A stretch of DNA of 64,000 bases from Dokdonia sp. Hel_I_53 (GTDB lineage: Bacteria > Bacteroidota > Bacteroidia > Flavobacteriales > Flavobacteriaceae), in contig NZ_VISL01000001.1 in the NCBI RefSeq assembly GCF_007827465.1, forward strand, positions 2,561,001 through 2,625,000, given 5' to 3'. A model generated the notes under the pieces. It had not been told where the DNA came from, did no database searches, and saw nothing but the letters and a program-made list of their open reading frames with translations. The position numbers and the translations under genes are program-made. Shown in pieces: positions 1 through 8,994 of the stretch (position 1 is the stretch's first letter; each line of letters opens with the position of its first letter).

Positions 1-579
1 AACCTGCAGTGAATCAACTGTTATAATTTCCCAGCCGTGATACTTTGCGAGTAGTTCATCAATTGTGTCCCAACCCATCGCCGCTTTTAAACCATCTATT
101 TCTTGAAAGCATTCTTTTCTATACGCTTTTAAAGCTCCACGTATATGGTCTTTATTTGTGAGGTTTTCTAAAACCCACTCACCATTTTTTTCAATATAGC
201 AGAATCCTCCAGCCATTCCGATTTTTGGATTTTTCTCAAAACTTTCTGCGATAGTTTCTAAATAATTCGAAGGGAAGATGAGGTCTGCATCAAACTTGCA
301 AACGATGTCATAATTGTCGTCAAGAGTTACATAACCTTTGTGAAAAGCCTGTATGACTTTGCTGCCGGGTAGGTGTTCATCGCTACTTGTGATATCTAAT
401 AACTCAATGTAAGTGTACGCTTTCGCGAAAGCGGTAATAATTTCACCACTCGCGTCCGTGCTCTGGTCATTTACCACGACTATTTTCTTTGCAGGGAGCG
501 TTTGTGTCACCAAAGATTCTAAAGTCTTCTTTATAAATGAAGCTTCATTGTGACAAGGAATAACGATGTAAAAATCCAT
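1..579 (-). CDS. Family 2 glycosyltransferase (3' part cut by window edge)
   Basis: The frame is open from the ATG at 579 to the window edge, so the C-terminus is missing; 193 codons are visible. The translation starts MDFYIVIPCHNEASF and continues with KIVVVNDQSTDASGE and CKFDADLIFPSNYL, the nucleotide-binding start and the DxD-type metal site of GT-A fold family 2 enzymes, which move a sugar from a nucleotide donor to a lipid or glycan at the inner membrane. The donor and acceptor cannot be read from sequence. The start overlaps the methyltransferase stop by one base (TAATG), so the two are translationally coupled. A copy of the 16-bp palindrome lies inside the gene (418-433) and encodes AFAKA. 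Confidence 0.85.
   Translation of the reverse strand, partial: MDFYIVIPCHNEASFIKKTLESLVTQTLPAKKIVVVNDQSTDASGEIITAFAKAYTYIELLDITSSDEHLPGSKVIQAFHKGYVTLDDNYDIVCKFDADLIFPSNYLETIAESFEKNPKIGMAGGFCYIEKNGEWVLENLTNKDHIRGALKAYRKECFQEIDGLKAAMGWDTIDELLAKYHGWEIITVDSLQV
418..433. repeat. 16-bp palindrome CGCTTTCGCGAAAGCG, perfect copy
   Basis: Perfect copy inside the glycosyltransferase coding sequence, read in the frame that gives Ala-Phe-Ala-Lys-Ala. Confidence 0.95.
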
Positions 580-1103
580 TATGATTTTCTTTCTGCGTAA
601 ATCAAATAATAGCGAGGTGTGATTTTTCTTAAAAGAGGTCTGATACCTATTTTATTTACAGGATTTGTGAATTTTTCTCGTCTTATTATTTCCCAACCTG
701 CCTTTTCAAAAAGCCAGTCAAATTGCCAATCTTCAAATTCGTGGTAATGTCGATCCCATGGATCTGTTTTAGAGCGATAGGCTGGAGAAAACCATAGTCT
801 GAGAGGCACACTAGCCACTATTTTAGTTGCTTTGATATCTCTAAGGACATTAAAAGGCGCAAGTAAATGTTCAAAAATTTCAAAAGCGGTAATCACTTCT
901 GCATCAGTTTGTAGAACAGCAGAGGTGTCTGTATCTAAATCTTCTCCAGAAGTATTTTGCACAGTATATCCCTCACGCTCCATATACTCTACAAAAGGAT
1001 TACGTACCCCAAGGTCTAGAATCTTTTCATCTGTAGATACCACTTCTTTTAAGAAAGTGATTGTGTGCTTGTATCTTTTATTTGGAAAAGTGGTTTCGTA
1101 CAA
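579..1103 (-). CDS. SAM-dependent class I methyltransferase
   Basis: This 174-residue protein has the layout of a small class I methyltransferase. DEKILDLGVRNPFVEYM (about residues 25-42) takes the place of the glycine-rich SAM-binding motif, and DAEVITAFEIFEHLLAPF (about 67-84) matches the region after strand 4 with the EhxEH-like signature of Methyltransf_11/23 proteins. The consensus GxGxG is poor (DLGVRNP), so the enzyme may be divergent. It lies directly upstream of the glycosyltransferase with a one-base overlap, which suggests a role in making or modifying a surface glycan or lipid. The substrate is unknown. Confidence 0.7.
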   Translation of the reverse strand: MYETTFPNKRYKHTITFLKEVVSTDEKILDLGVRNPFVEYMEREGYTVQNTSGEDLDTDTSAVLQTDAEVITAFEIFEHLLAPFNVLRDIKATKIVASVPLRLWFSPAYRSKTDPWDRHYHEFEDWQFDWLFEKAGWEIIRREKFTNPVNKIGIRPLLRKITPRYYLIYAERKS

Positions 1104-1131
1104 TGTGAAAAATTTTGAAAGCTAGTATAAC

Positions 1132-2190
1132 TTAATAACGATACACAATCGCATTAATATTCATCCCAGCACCTACACTTGCAAAAATAATAACATCTCC
1201 TTTATTTATTTCGTGATTTTCCAGTGCTCCAGTACGAACCAAATCAAATACAGTAGGAACGGTGGCAACAGAACTATTACCCAACTTTGCAATACTCATA
1301 GGCATGATGTGCTCAGGCATTTCTAGTTCGTGAAGTTTATAAAAACGACTTACAATAGCTTCGTCCATTTTCTCGTTTGCTTGATGAATAAAGATTTTCT
1401 TCACTTCATCTATAGAACAGCCACTATTTTCAAGACATGTTTTCATGGCTTGTGGTACTTGAGTAAGCGCAAAGTTGTAGATCTTACGACCATACATTTT
1501 AATGTATTTTGTTTGCTGCTCTGCTTCGGTATTATAGCTAGACCCATTAAAGAGAAAAAAAGCCTCATCATAGGTAAAAGTGGCAGTTTCAAATGCTAAT
1601 ATACCTGTATTGCTATCGTCTTGTTCAATGATAGAAGCACCCGCTCCATCACTGTAAATCATACTATCTCTATCGTGATTATCTACCACTCTAGAGAGCA
1701 TCTCTGTGCCTATTACCAAGCATTTTCTTGCCATTCCGGCTTTAATGTATGCTTGTGCTTGTATCACACCTTCAATCCATCCTGGGCAACCAAATAAAAT
1801 ATCATAGGCCACACACTTAGGGTTCTTTATACGCAAATTGTATTTTATACGTGAGGCAAGACTAGGAACAATGTCAGAAAAGTTTGATCCTTTTTGTACA
1901 TCTCCATAGTTATGTGCACAAATTATATAATCTAACGTTTCAGGATCTACACCAGCATCGTCAATCGCTTTTTGAGCTGCGCGTGTCCCTAAATCTGATG
2001 ATTTTAACTCTGATGGAGCATAACGCCGCTCTTCAATACCTGTAATAGCTTTGAATTTTTCGATAATTATGGTGTTATCAGAATTAATGGCAGAACCATC
2101 CATGTTTAAAAATTGATGCTTTCCAAAAGAATCATTTGTAGTTACAACATCTGGAATGTAACTGCCTAAGCCTGTAATCTTAATTGCCAT
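1132..2190 (-). CDS. 3-oxoacyl-ACP synthase III family protein (FabH-like)
   Basis: A thiolase-fold condensing enzyme of 352 residues. The catalytic triad is visible: Cys135 in FGCPGW, His269 in IHQAN and Asn305 in GNSSVAT. It joins an acyl-CoA or acyl-ACP starter to malonyl-ACP, or a related condensation. It is slightly longer than housekeeping FabH (about 320-330) and sits beside a methyltransferase and a glycosyltransferase, so a specialised role in lipid or secondary-metabolite synthesis is as likely as general fatty acid initiation. The gap to the methyltransferase is 28 bp, which suggests one transcript. No symbol is given because the housekeeping role is not shown. Confidence 0.85.
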   Translation of the reverse strand: MAIKITGLGSYIPDVVTTNDSFGKHQFLNMDGSAINSDNTIIIEKFKAITGIEERRYAPSELKSSDLGTRAAQKAIDDAGVDPETLDYIICAHNYGDVQKGSNFSDIVPSLASRIKYNLRIKNPKCVAYDILFGCPGWIEGVIQAQAYIKAGMARKCLVIGTEMLSRVVDNHDRDSMIYSDGAGASIIEQDDSNTGILAFETATFTYDEAFFLFNGSSYNTEAEQQTKYIKMYGRKIYNFALTQVPQAMKTCLENSGCSIDEVKKIFIHQANEKMDEAIVSRFYKLHELEMPEHIMPMSIAKLGNSSVATVPTVFDLVRTGALENHEINKGDVIIFASVGAGMNINAIVYRY

Positions 2191-2364
2191 AAAGGGGTGT
2201 TTCTAAGCGGGTAAAGTTAAGGAATCATAACGGGATACAGACCGTTAAATCGCATTCCTAAATCTATTGCATTATTGATAATTATTAATCGAAATAATAG
2301 CTATTTTTTTATGAGGGATAAAGAAGATAGAAGTTTATTAAAGAATTGGTAATGAGTGCGATTC

Positions 2365-2380
2365 CGCTTTCGCGAAAGCG
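2365..2380. repeat. 16-bp palindrome, perfect copy
   Basis: Perfect copy in the intergenic stretch 2191-2474 between gcvP and the FabH-like gene. No other structure was recognised in that stretch. Confidence 0.95.
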
Positions 2381-2474
2381 AATTCATAAACTTTAAAATT
2401 TAAACGGTCAAGAGCAAGATTGTCCTCTTGACCGAATATTCTTTGACTTAAATAAAGTAGATCATCCCTATCTC

Positions 2475-5324
2475 TTATGCTTCCATATATTCTTCTATAG
2501 GAGCACAGGTACAAATTAAATTACGATCTCCATATGCATCATCAACACGACGTACCGTTGGCCAAAATTTATTTTCAGCTACATAGCTTAAAGGGTAGGC
2601 CGCTTTCTCACGAGAATAAGGAAATTCCCAGGTATCTGCAGTAACCATGGCAAGCGTGTGTGGTGCGTTTTTCATGATGTGATTTCCGTTATCTTTTGTA
2701 GCTTCAGAAATTTCTTTGCGAATAGATAGCATGGCATCACAAAAACGATCAAGCTCTTCTTTGCTTTCACTTTCTGTAGGTTCTATCATAATCGTTCCTG
2801 CTACAGGAAAAGAAACTGTAGGAGCATGAAAACCATAATCCATCAATCTCTTTGCAATATCTGTAACCTCAATACCATTCTCTTTAAAAGGACGACAATC
2901 GATAATCATTTCGTGTGCTGCACGCCCACGTTCACCCGTATATAAACATTGATACTGTCCGTTAAGACGTTCCTTGATGTAGTTGGCGTTTAATATCGCA
3001 TATTCCGTAGAGTGTCTTAAACCTGGTTCCCCTAGCATCGTGATGTATGCGTAAGAAATTAAACAAGCAAGAGCAGAACCCCAAGGAGCTGCGCTTATCG
3101 CAGTAATCGCTTTTTCACCACCAGTAGTTATAACTGGATTCGTAGGTAAGAACGGAACTAATTGCTTTGCTACACAAATGGGTCCTACTCCGGGACCACC
3201 ACCACCATGAGGAATTGCAAAAGTTTTATGTAGGTTTAAGTGACAAACATCTGCACCAATAGCACCTGGATTTGTAAGTGCAACTTGCGCGTTCATATTT
3301 GCCCCATCCATATATACTTGGCCGCCGTTGTCATGAATAAGCTGTGTAATTTCTTTTACAGCACTCTCATACACCCCATGTGTAGAAGGATACGTAATCA
3401 TTAAAGCAGCCAGATTGTCTTTGTGTTTTTCAGCCTTTTCACGAAGATCCTCTACATCTATGTTTCCATTTTCCAAGGCCTTAGTTACTACAACTTTCAT
3501 ACCCGCCATTACAGCACTGGCAGGGTTTGTTCCGTGTGCAGATGAAGGAATTAGACAAATATTTCTATGACTGTCACCTCGAGATTCGTGATATGCACGT
3601 ATCACCATAAGACCTGCATATTCTCCTTGTGCACCAGAATTGGGTTGTAGAGATGTACCAGCAAACCCTGTGATTTCCGTAAGTTGATCTTCCAACTTTT
3701 TAAGCATTGTTTGATATCCTTCGGCTTGATCTAATGGTGCAAAAGGATGCATGTTTCCCCACTGTGGATCAGATAGGGGTAACATCTCAGAAGCAGCATT
3801 CAGTTTCATGGTACAAGAACCTAGGGAAATCATCGAGTGATTCAATGACAAATCTTTGCGTTCTAATTTTTTAATATAACGCATCAATTCTGTTTCAGAA
3901 TGATAGGTATTAAATACGGGAAGCGTTAAAAATTCGGTTTCACGAGCCACGTTTGAAGGAATTCCTTTTCCTTCAATTATTTCAGCGACAGAAATAGTTT
4001 CTTTTGAGGACGCTTTCGCGAAAGCGGAAACAATATCATTTACATCTTGTAATGTAGTTGCCTCATGAATGGCGATACACACCGTGTCTGCATCTGGGTA
4101 GTAGAAATTGATTTCTAATTCTTCGGCGGCTTTAGCTACTTTGCTAGCATCTGCTTTTACCTGAATTGTATCGAAGTAATTTTCATTAATTTGATACAAA
4201 CCTAACTTCTCGAGAGCGTCTGCTACTGTTGCAGCAGTGTTGTGTACTTTATTTGCAATATTTTTTAATCCTTCGGGACCGTGATAAACGCTGTACATTC
4301 CCGCCATAACAGCAAGAAGTACTTGAGCGGTACAGATATTTGAGGTTGCTTTATCTCTCTTGATATGTTGCTCACGTGTTTGTAATGCCATGCGTAAAGC
4401 ACGCTTTCCATCTGTATCTTTTGTTACACCAATGATACGACCAGGAATACTTCTTTTATATTCTTCTTTTGTGGCAAAATAAGCGGCATGGGGTCCTCCG
4501 TAACCTAATGGAATTCCGAAACGTTGTGTTGTGCCCACTACTACATCTACACCAAATTCTCCTGGCGAACGAAGCTTAACGAGACTCAAGATGTCTGCGG
4601 CGACAGCGACTTTAATAGCTGCAGCATTTGCTTTTTCAACAAAACCTGCATAATCAAATACTTTTCCAGATACCCCTGGGTATTGTAAAATAGCCCCAAA
4701 GAATTCCGTTGAAAAGTCAAACTCTTCATGATTACCTACCACTAATTCAATCCCGATAGGAGTGGATCTAGTTTGTAGTAATGAAAGCGTTTGAGGAAGG
4801 ATTTCTTCTGAAACAAAGAATTTATTGACATTAGCCTTTTTTTGGTCACGATTTCTCACAGAAAAAAGCAATGCCATTGCCTCTGCAGCAGCAGTTGACT
4901 CATCAAGTAATGATGCATTTGCCAGTTCCATACCTGTGAGGTCAGTAATCATGGTCTGGTAGTTAAGCAACGCCTCTAAACGACCTTGAGCAATCTCTGC
5001 TTGGTAAGGTGTATACGCAGTATACCATCCTGGATTTTCTAAAATATTACGTTGTATGACTGCAGGTGTAATTGCTTGGTGATATCCTAAACCTATAAAT
5101 GATCTAAAGACCTTGTTTTTATTAGACAATGCCGTAATGTGGGCAGCAAACTCATGTTCACTCAATGCAGGATCAAGTTGCAAAGGATTACTTAAGCGTA
5201 TGTTGTCTGGAATGGTCTCAAAAATGAGTTGCTCCATAGTATCTACCCCTACCGTCTTTAGCATCTTAGGAAGATCACTTCTACGTGGACCAATGTGGCG
5301 TAATGCAAATGAATCTGTATTCAT
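2475..5324 (-). CDS. gcvP: Glycine dehydrogenase (decarboxylating), glycine cleavage P protein
   Basis: A 949-residue single-chain P protein of the glycine cleavage system. It decarboxylates glycine with pyridoxal phosphate and passes the aminomethyl group to the lipoyl H protein. The start is taken at the ATG giving MNTDSFALRHIGPRR, which matches the usual N-terminus; an in-frame ATG nine codons upstream lies at the predicted promoter. The PLP lysine is Lys700 in NLHKTFAIPHGGGGPG. The N- and C-terminal halves are both complete, as expected for the homodimeric form. A perfect palindrome copy (4011-4026) sits in the coding sequence and encodes AFAKA. No gcvT or gcvH is adjacent. Confidence 0.97.
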   Translation of the reverse strand: MNTDSFALRHIGPRRSDLPKMLKTVGVDTMEQLIFETIPDNIRLSNPLQLDPALSEHEFAAHITALSNKNKVFRSFIGLGYHQAITPAVIQRNILENPGWYTAYTPYQAEIAQGRLEALLNYQTMITDLTGMELANASLLDESTAAAEAMALLFSVRNRDQKKANVNKFFVSEEILPQTLSLLQTRSTPIGIELVVGNHEEFDFSTEFFGAILQYPGVSGKVFDYAGFVEKANAAAIKVAVAADILSLVKLRSPGEFGVDVVVGTTQRFGIPLGYGGPHAAYFATKEEYKRSIPGRIIGVTKDTDGKRALRMALQTREQHIKRDKATSNICTAQVLLAVMAGMYSVYHGPEGLKNIANKVHNTAATVADALEKLGLYQINENYFDTIQVKADASKVAKAAEELEINFYYPDADTVCIAIHEATTLQDVNDIVSAFAKASSKETISVAEIIEGKGIPSNVARETEFLTLPVFNTYHSETELMRYIKKLERKDLSLNHSMISLGSCTMKLNAASEMLPLSDPQWGNMHPFAPLDQAEGYQTMLKKLEDQLTEITGFAGTSLQPNSGAQGEYAGLMVIRAYHESRGDSHRNICLIPSSAHGTNPASAVMAGMKVVVTKALENGNIDVEDLREKAEKHKDNLAALMITYPSTHGVYESAVKEITQLIHDNGGQVYMDGANMNAQVALTNPGAIGADVCHLNLHKTFAIPHGGGGPGVGPICVAKQLVPFLPTNPVITTGGEKAITAISAAPWGSALACLISYAYITMLGEPGLRHSTEYAILNANYIKERLNGQYQCLYTGERGRAAHEMIIDCRPFKENGIEVTDIAKRLMDYGFHAPTVSFPVAGTIMIEPTESESKEELDRFCDAMLSIRKEISEATKDNGNHIMKNAPHTLAMVTADTWEFPYSREKAAYPLSYVAENKFWPTVRRVDDAYGDRNLICTCAPIEEYMEA
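4011..4026. repeat. 16-bp palindrome, perfect copy
   Basis: Perfect copy inside gcvP (protein context SAFAKASS). Confidence 0.95.
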
Positions 5325-5348
5325 TGTTGTTGTGTTTTTTAAGATGCA

Positions 5349-5356
5349 CAAAAATA
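5349..5356 (-). promoter_or_regulatory. Candidate -7 box for gcvP (TATTTTTG)
   Basis: Matches the Bacteroidota -7 consensus TAnnTTTG on the minus strand. It would place the RNA start about 18 bases before the chosen gcvP ATG. No convincing TTG was found at the usual distance, so this is only a partial match. Confidence 0.45.
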
Positions 5357-5441
5357 CAGCAAATGATAGAGTTATTTTATCAATTTATACGCTTGAAATA
5401 TTAATGTTTTCAACTAAAACTTAACTTATTAACAGTTGTGT

Positions 5442-5449
5442 TATTTTTG
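5442..5449 (+). promoter_or_regulatory. Candidate -7 box for the UbiA-like gene (TATTTTTG)
   Basis: Matches TAnnTTTG, with predicted RNA start near 5456. This favours the ATG at 5463 over the upstream in-frame ATG at 5454. No clear -33 TTG was found. Confidence 0.4.
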
Positions 5450-5462
5450 TTTCATGCACATC

Positions 5463-6269
5463 ATGCGACGTTTATTTCATTTTTATATCAATAGTAGCAT
5501 TCACGTAAGTTTTGCTGTACTTGCGCTAGCTTATGTCACGGCTATAAAGTTTGGAATTGAACTAGATATTAGATTTATAGCTTTCTTGTTTTTTGGAACA
5601 ATTACCGCCTATAATTTTGTTAAGTATGCTGAGGTTGCAGGCTTGAATCACCGTAGCCTTGCACGTTCCTTAAAAGAGATTCAGTTTTTTTCTATACTCT
5701 CCTTAGTTGGTTTAATCATATCTGTTTTTTGGATCAATTTAGAAGTGATTTTAGTGTGCATTTTTTTAGGATTACTCACCCTTTTTTATGCAATACCTCT
5801 ATTTTTTAAAGACAAAAATTTGAGGTCAATTAGCGGAATCAAAATTTTTATTATTGCTTTTGTATGGGCAGGGGTAACCGTTATACTGCCTATTTTACAA
5901 AATGAACTAAACATTACACAAGAAATATGGTGGATAGTCTTGCAACGTTTTTTTTACGTTCTTGCAGTAATGATTCCCTTTGAAATACGGGACTTAAAAT
6001 ACGATCATTCAGCGCTTAAGACACTTCCGCAGCAATTTGGTGTTTTAAGAACAAAGCTTGTAGGATATACAATCGTCATTTTTTTCTTTGCGATAAGCTT
6101 GATGTTGTATTTTAATTTACCAAAACATCTTTTGATAGACGGTATAGTAGCTTTAATTGTAAGCTTTGCGATAGGATATACAACTGTAAACAAAAGCCGA
6201 TTTTATTCTTCTTTTTGGGTTGAGAGTATTCCTATACTGTGGGTGTTGTTATTAATTTTTGGATTGTGA
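5463..6269 (+). CDS. UbiA-like polytopic membrane protein
   Basis: A 268-residue hydrophobic protein with about eight predicted membrane segments. The spacing of helices and a short polar stretch (AYNFVKYAEV near residue 50, and IPFEIRDLKYDHSALKTLPQQFG near 180) recall the two aspartate-rich loops of UbiA prenyltransferases. The first loop lacks the canonical NDxxDxxxD, so the enzymatic call is uncertain. It is transcribed divergently from gcvP. Its end overlaps the end of the convergent small gene at 6252 by 18 bases. It may be a prenyltransferase relative of unknown substrate. Confidence 0.55.
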   Translation: MRRLFHFYINSSIHVSFAVLALAYVTAIKFGIELDIRFIAFLFFGTITAYNFVKYAEVAGLNHRSLARSLKEIQFFSILSLVGLIISVFWINLEVILVCIFLGLLTLFYAIPLFFKDKNLRSISGIKIFIIAFVWAGVTVILPILQNELNITQEIWWIVLQRFFYVLAVMIPFEIRDLKYDHSALKTLPQQFGVLRTKLVGYTIVIFFFAISLMLYFNLPKHLLIDGIVALIVSFAIGYTTVNKSRFYSSFWVESIPILWVLLLIFGL

Positions 6270-6506
6270 GTTTATAAATCGCTGGACACGTTGTTGTAAT
6301 ATTTCTTTCTCAGATTTAGTGATGGTGAAGATCTTATTTTTATCTAAGAACTCAGATAATTTAGAGTTATTATTGGAATAATCTCTACAGGCCTTACAGT
6401 ATAGTAAGTGAAAGTAGAGCTTTCCTTTTTCCCAAAAATTAGACTCTTTGTATTGTTTTTTATCGCAAAAATGATTTGCATCTTCACAAACTACTTTTAA
6501 TTTCAT
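6252..6506 (-). CDS. Small Cys/His protein downstream of the ECF sigma factor
   Basis: The start is placed at the ATG giving MKLKVVCEDANHFCDKKQ (84 residues); a longer frame would run far into the sigma gene. It contains a HLLYCKAC motif near residue 47, which resembles the HxxxCxxC metal site of zinc-finger anti-sigma factors, plus upstream cysteines. It follows the sigma gene by 28 bp on the same strand, the standard place for a partner anti-sigma protein. It has no membrane segment, so it would be a soluble regulator. The role is inferred from the motif and position. Confidence 0.6.
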   Translation of the reverse strand: MKLKVVCEDANHFCDKKQYKESNFWEKGKLYFHLLYCKACRDYSNNNSKLSEFLDKNKIFTITKSEKEILQQRVQRFINSQSKN

Positions 6507-6534
6507 CTCTTTTGTTTTTGTGCCTAAACTCAGT

Positions 6535-7086
6535 TTATAGCCAATTTTTCTCCATACAGCTTGCCATTGCAGTTCGAGCACGATGGATGATTACCCAAAA
6601 ATTAGACGGAGTAATACTAAATTCATTACAAATTGCCTCCGTATCAAAATTTTCAATAGTTTTCATCTTAAAAATTTGAGCTTGTTTTTGCGGTAGTTTA
6701 TCAAGACAATTGAAAATTGCATTTGACAGTTCTTCGTTCTCTAGAGAATCTTCTGCCGTTTTATCATAAGGATCTGCAACTCGTTCCTCTAGCCATTCTC
6801 CCTCGCTTTCCTCATCTCTATAATTGATACGTATTTCTGCCTTTCCTTTTTTCGAATTGTTTTTACGGTATTGATCAATTATTTTTCTCTTTAAAATTGA
6901 GGTCAACCAAGTGCGCTCTGTCGCCTCTCCTTTAAAGTTCTTCATTGATTTTAATGCTGCAAGAAAAGTTTCAGATATTAAATCTTTTGCCATTTCTCGA
7001 TCATTAATTCGGGCAAAGGTGTAATTAAACAGGTAGTCTGAGTATAAATCTACCCATTTTGTAGGGTCTATTTGATTAGTAATCAT
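6535..7086 (-). CDS. ECF-family RNA polymerase sigma factor
   Basis: This 183-residue protein shows both sigma regions. Region 2 lies at about residues 10-80, with DLISETFLAALKSMKNFKGEATERTWLTSILKRKIIDQYRK. Region 4 lies at about 125-180, with LPQKQAQIFKMKTIENFDTEAICNEFSITPSNFWVIIHRARTAM as the helix-turn-helix. It directs RNA polymerase to an unknown set of promoters. The next gene, a small Cys/His protein, is the likely regulator of its activity. The short acidic insert between the two domains (EESEGEWLEERVADPYDKTAED) is usual for this branch. Confidence 0.92.
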   Translation of the reverse strand: MITNQIDPTKWVDLYSDYLFNYTFARINDREMAKDLISETFLAALKSMKNFKGEATERTWLTSILKRKIIDQYRKNNSKKGKAEIRINYRDEESEGEWLEERVADPYDKTAEDSLENEELSNAIFNCLDKLPQKQAQIFKMKTIENFDTEAICNEFSITPSNFWVIIHRARTAMASCMEKNWL

Positions 7087-7173
7087 AGTGATTGGGTAGC
7101 TAGTTGTACCAAAAATAATACATAAATGACAATGATTAATAGACTTAACATTTTATATAGAAAGGAGGATAAT

Positions 7174-7189
7174 CGCTTTCGCGAAAGCA
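7174..7189. repeat. 16-bp palindrome, one mismatch
   Basis: Reads CGCTTTCGCGAAAGCA in the gap between the sigma gene and the end of the SRPBCC gene. It could act as a terminator hairpin for the minus-strand operon ending at 7216, but no T-run follows. Confidence 0.9.
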
Positions 7190-7215
7190 TGAAAAACTAA
7201 CCAAATACCTGAAAT

Positions 7216-7674
7216 TTAGATATTAGCAGATTCTAACGAGCTTTTCAATGCTGCATTGCGGTGCTCAAGAAATCTTATGAGGTAGCCCTTCAAGAACAGT
7301 TTATCAAAAAGTTTCCCAATAACTCCATACGGTACTTTGTATGATAGACTGTCTGTCATCAATGTATAATCATCCTTTTGGCTGAAATGGTGTTCGTGAA
7401 CAAACGAACTAAATTTACCTTCAATCATTTTATCCACAAAAAAATATGGAGGATTAAACTTCGATATTTTACTAGTGTGAGTGAGCCAAACACCAAAGTG
7501 CTTTCCTTTCCATTTTACAATCTCTCCAGAACCTATTAACCCAGTGGTTACTCCTGCGATTGCCTTTTCGCTAGTTTGAGACGCAGATTTCATGTGAAAA
7601 TCGATATTTCTAGATAAGTCAAATACGTGTAATACGGGAGCGTTGATTTTTGTGATTAGCTTAATAACTGTCAT
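7216..7674 (-). CDS. SRPBCC-family protein
   Basis: A 152-residue protein with the length and pattern of the SRPBCC/START-like fold: an N-terminal strand and helix (ITKINAPVLHVFDLSRNIDFHM), a central KWKGKHFGVWLTHTSKISKF strand pair, and a long C-terminal helix (LIRFLEHRNAALKSSLE). Proteins of this kind bind hydrophobic ligands in a pocket. In Bacteroidota it often accompanies a TIGR01777 epimerase, as here, ten bases downstream of it. It is the last gene of the GbsR-headed operon. Ligand unknown. Confidence 0.75.
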   Translation of the reverse strand: MTVIKLITKINAPVLHVFDLSRNIDFHMKSASQTSEKAIAGVTTGLIGSGEIVKWKGKHFGVWLTHTSKISKFNPPYFFVDKMIEGKFSSFVHEHHFSQKDDYTLMTDSLSYKVPYGVIGKLFDKLFLKGYLIRFLEHRNAALKSSLESANI

Positions 7675-7684
7675 TAAATTTTAA

Positions 7685-8596
7685 TTAGGTGCATAAATTA
7701 TTAAGGGCTTGATTTAAGTTCTGGTACTCGAATTTAAAGCCGTGCTTCATCAATTTTTCTGGAATTACATTTCTACTTTTTAGCAATAATTCCGTTTCAG
7801 TTCTAATTATAAAAGCTCCAATCTCTAATATGGGCTTTGGAGCAGGTATACCAAATGGCACATTCAAATTGCTGCGCATTAATTCCATAAGTTCTACATT
7901 GGTCGATGGATTGGGGGAAACAATATTTATAGGACCCTCCATGTCTGAATTATTAATAATATATTCTAAACCTCGTAAGAAATCGTCTTCATGAATCCAG
8001 CTGAATTTTTGATGACCGCTACCTTGCTTTCCACCCAAACCTATTTGAGTAATTGTTTTAATAGGTTGTAGTGCACCTCCATTTTTTCCTAAAACAATCG
8101 CAGTACGTAAAGCTACCTTACGAGTTTCTGGAGTATCACTCAAGAAAAATGCGTGTTCCCAGGCCTTTGCTACATCAACTGAGAACCCGCTACCAATCTC
8201 TCCATGATTTTCAGTCATTTCTTTGTTTAATGAATGCCTATAAATTGTAGCTGTAGAGGAGTTAAGCCACACCTTTGGCGGGTTATGGCAACGTGCAATA
8301 GCTTCTCCTAAAATTGTTGTGCTATCTACTCTAGAATTTAAAATAAGATTTTTGTTCTTCGATGTATAGCGACAGTCTACAGATCTTCCAGTCATATTAA
8401 TGATCACTGCCTCTCCCTCTAGTTCATGTTCCCATCCTGTAAGTGTTTTGGCATCCCAAACCACGGTTCTTACATTATCTTGAGATGGAGTACGCTTTCG
8501 CGAAAGCGTAACTACTTCATCAAATGAATTTTTGAAATAAGATGCAATGGCAGAGCCTAAATAGCCCGACCCTCCTGCAATGATTAGCTTTTTCAT
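7685..8596 (-). CDS. TIGR01777-family NAD-dependent epimerase/oxidoreductase
   Basis: An extended short-chain dehydrogenase of 303 residues. It starts with the dinucleotide site MKKLIIAGGSGYLGSAIA and ends with the family's C-terminal region (NVIPEKLMKHGFKFEYQNL), which matches TIGR01777 proteins such as YfcH. The substrate of this family is unknown. The start overlaps the preceding membrane-protein stop by four bases (ATGA). A perfect palindrome copy (8493-8508) is in the coding sequence and gives TLSRKRT. Confidence 0.88.
   Translation of the reverse strand: MKKLIIAGGSGYLGSAIASYFKNSFDEVVTLSRKRTPSQDNVRTVVWDAKTLTGWEHELEGEAVIINMTGRSVDCRYTSKNKNLILNSRVDSTTILGEAIARCHNPPKVWLNSSTATIYRHSLNKEMTENHGEIGSGFSVDVAKAWEHAFFLSDTPETRKVALRTAIVLGKNGGALQPIKTITQIGLGGKQGSGHQKFSWIHEDDFLRGLEYIINNSDMEGPINIVSPNPSTNVELMELMRSNLNVPFGIPAPKPILEIGAFIIRTETELLLKSRNVIPEKLMKHGFKFEYQNLNQALNNLCT
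8493..8508. repeat. 16-bp palindrome, perfect copy
   Basis: Perfect copy inside the epimerase gene, in the frame that encodes Leu-Ser-Arg-Lys-Arg. Confidence 0.95.
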
Positions 8597-8991
8597 AAGA
8601 GAGAAGTTTTAGGGTTTACTGTAGATTGGTTAGCAATTTTTGACTTTTTACGGCCTCTAAAAAACATAAATAAATTTAGAAAAAGCATTACCCCAAGATA
8701 CATAGAAAAGCCACCTATTTTACTGCTTAAAATTTCTACTAGACTTTGATAGGTCTCATTAAAATTATAGTACTCTATTTTCAAGATAAGTAAACCAAAA
8801 CCGAGGTTAAGTAGATAAAAGCCAACTTCAAAAAGTTTGTTGGTTGAATTTGCAATGTTTTCTTTTCCTTTAAATATATCTAGCATAAAGATTTTGCCAT
8901 TTTTAAAAAGTGTTTTAGATACAAAATAAGTGAGCACAATGATTACAGGTAAATAAATAAAGTAACCGATAAGAATTTTTGAAGTTTCCAT
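8593..8991 (-). CDS. Small membrane protein of the GbsR operon
   Basis: A 132-residue protein with three or four hydrophobic segments (about residues 8-27, 55-70 and 93-112) and a basic tail (FRGRKKSKIANQ). No family was recognised by eye. It resembles the next upstream gene in length and helix layout (both begin with a segment of the type YFIYLPVIIVLTYFVSKTLFKNG / YLIYIVFMSLIIIHVGLICYRNG), so the two are probably paralogs. It overlaps the epimerase start by four bases. Confidence 0.75.
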   Translation of the reverse strand: METSKILIGYFIYLPVIIVLTYFVSKTLFKNGKIFMLDIFKGKENIANSTNKLFEVGFYLLNLGFGLLILKIEYYNFNETYQSLVEILSSKIGGFSMYLGVMLFLNLFMFFRGRKKSKIANQSTVNPKTSLL

Positions 8992-8994
8992 AAT

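Noticed and set aside
5424..5462. Longer start for the UbiA-like protein (MCYFCF...)
   Set aside because: It would start within the predicted -7 box; the ATG at 5463 fits better.
7174..7189. Palindrome copies as intrinsic terminators
   Set aside because: Most copies have no T-run, many are inside genes, and true terminators with other stems are present after several genes.
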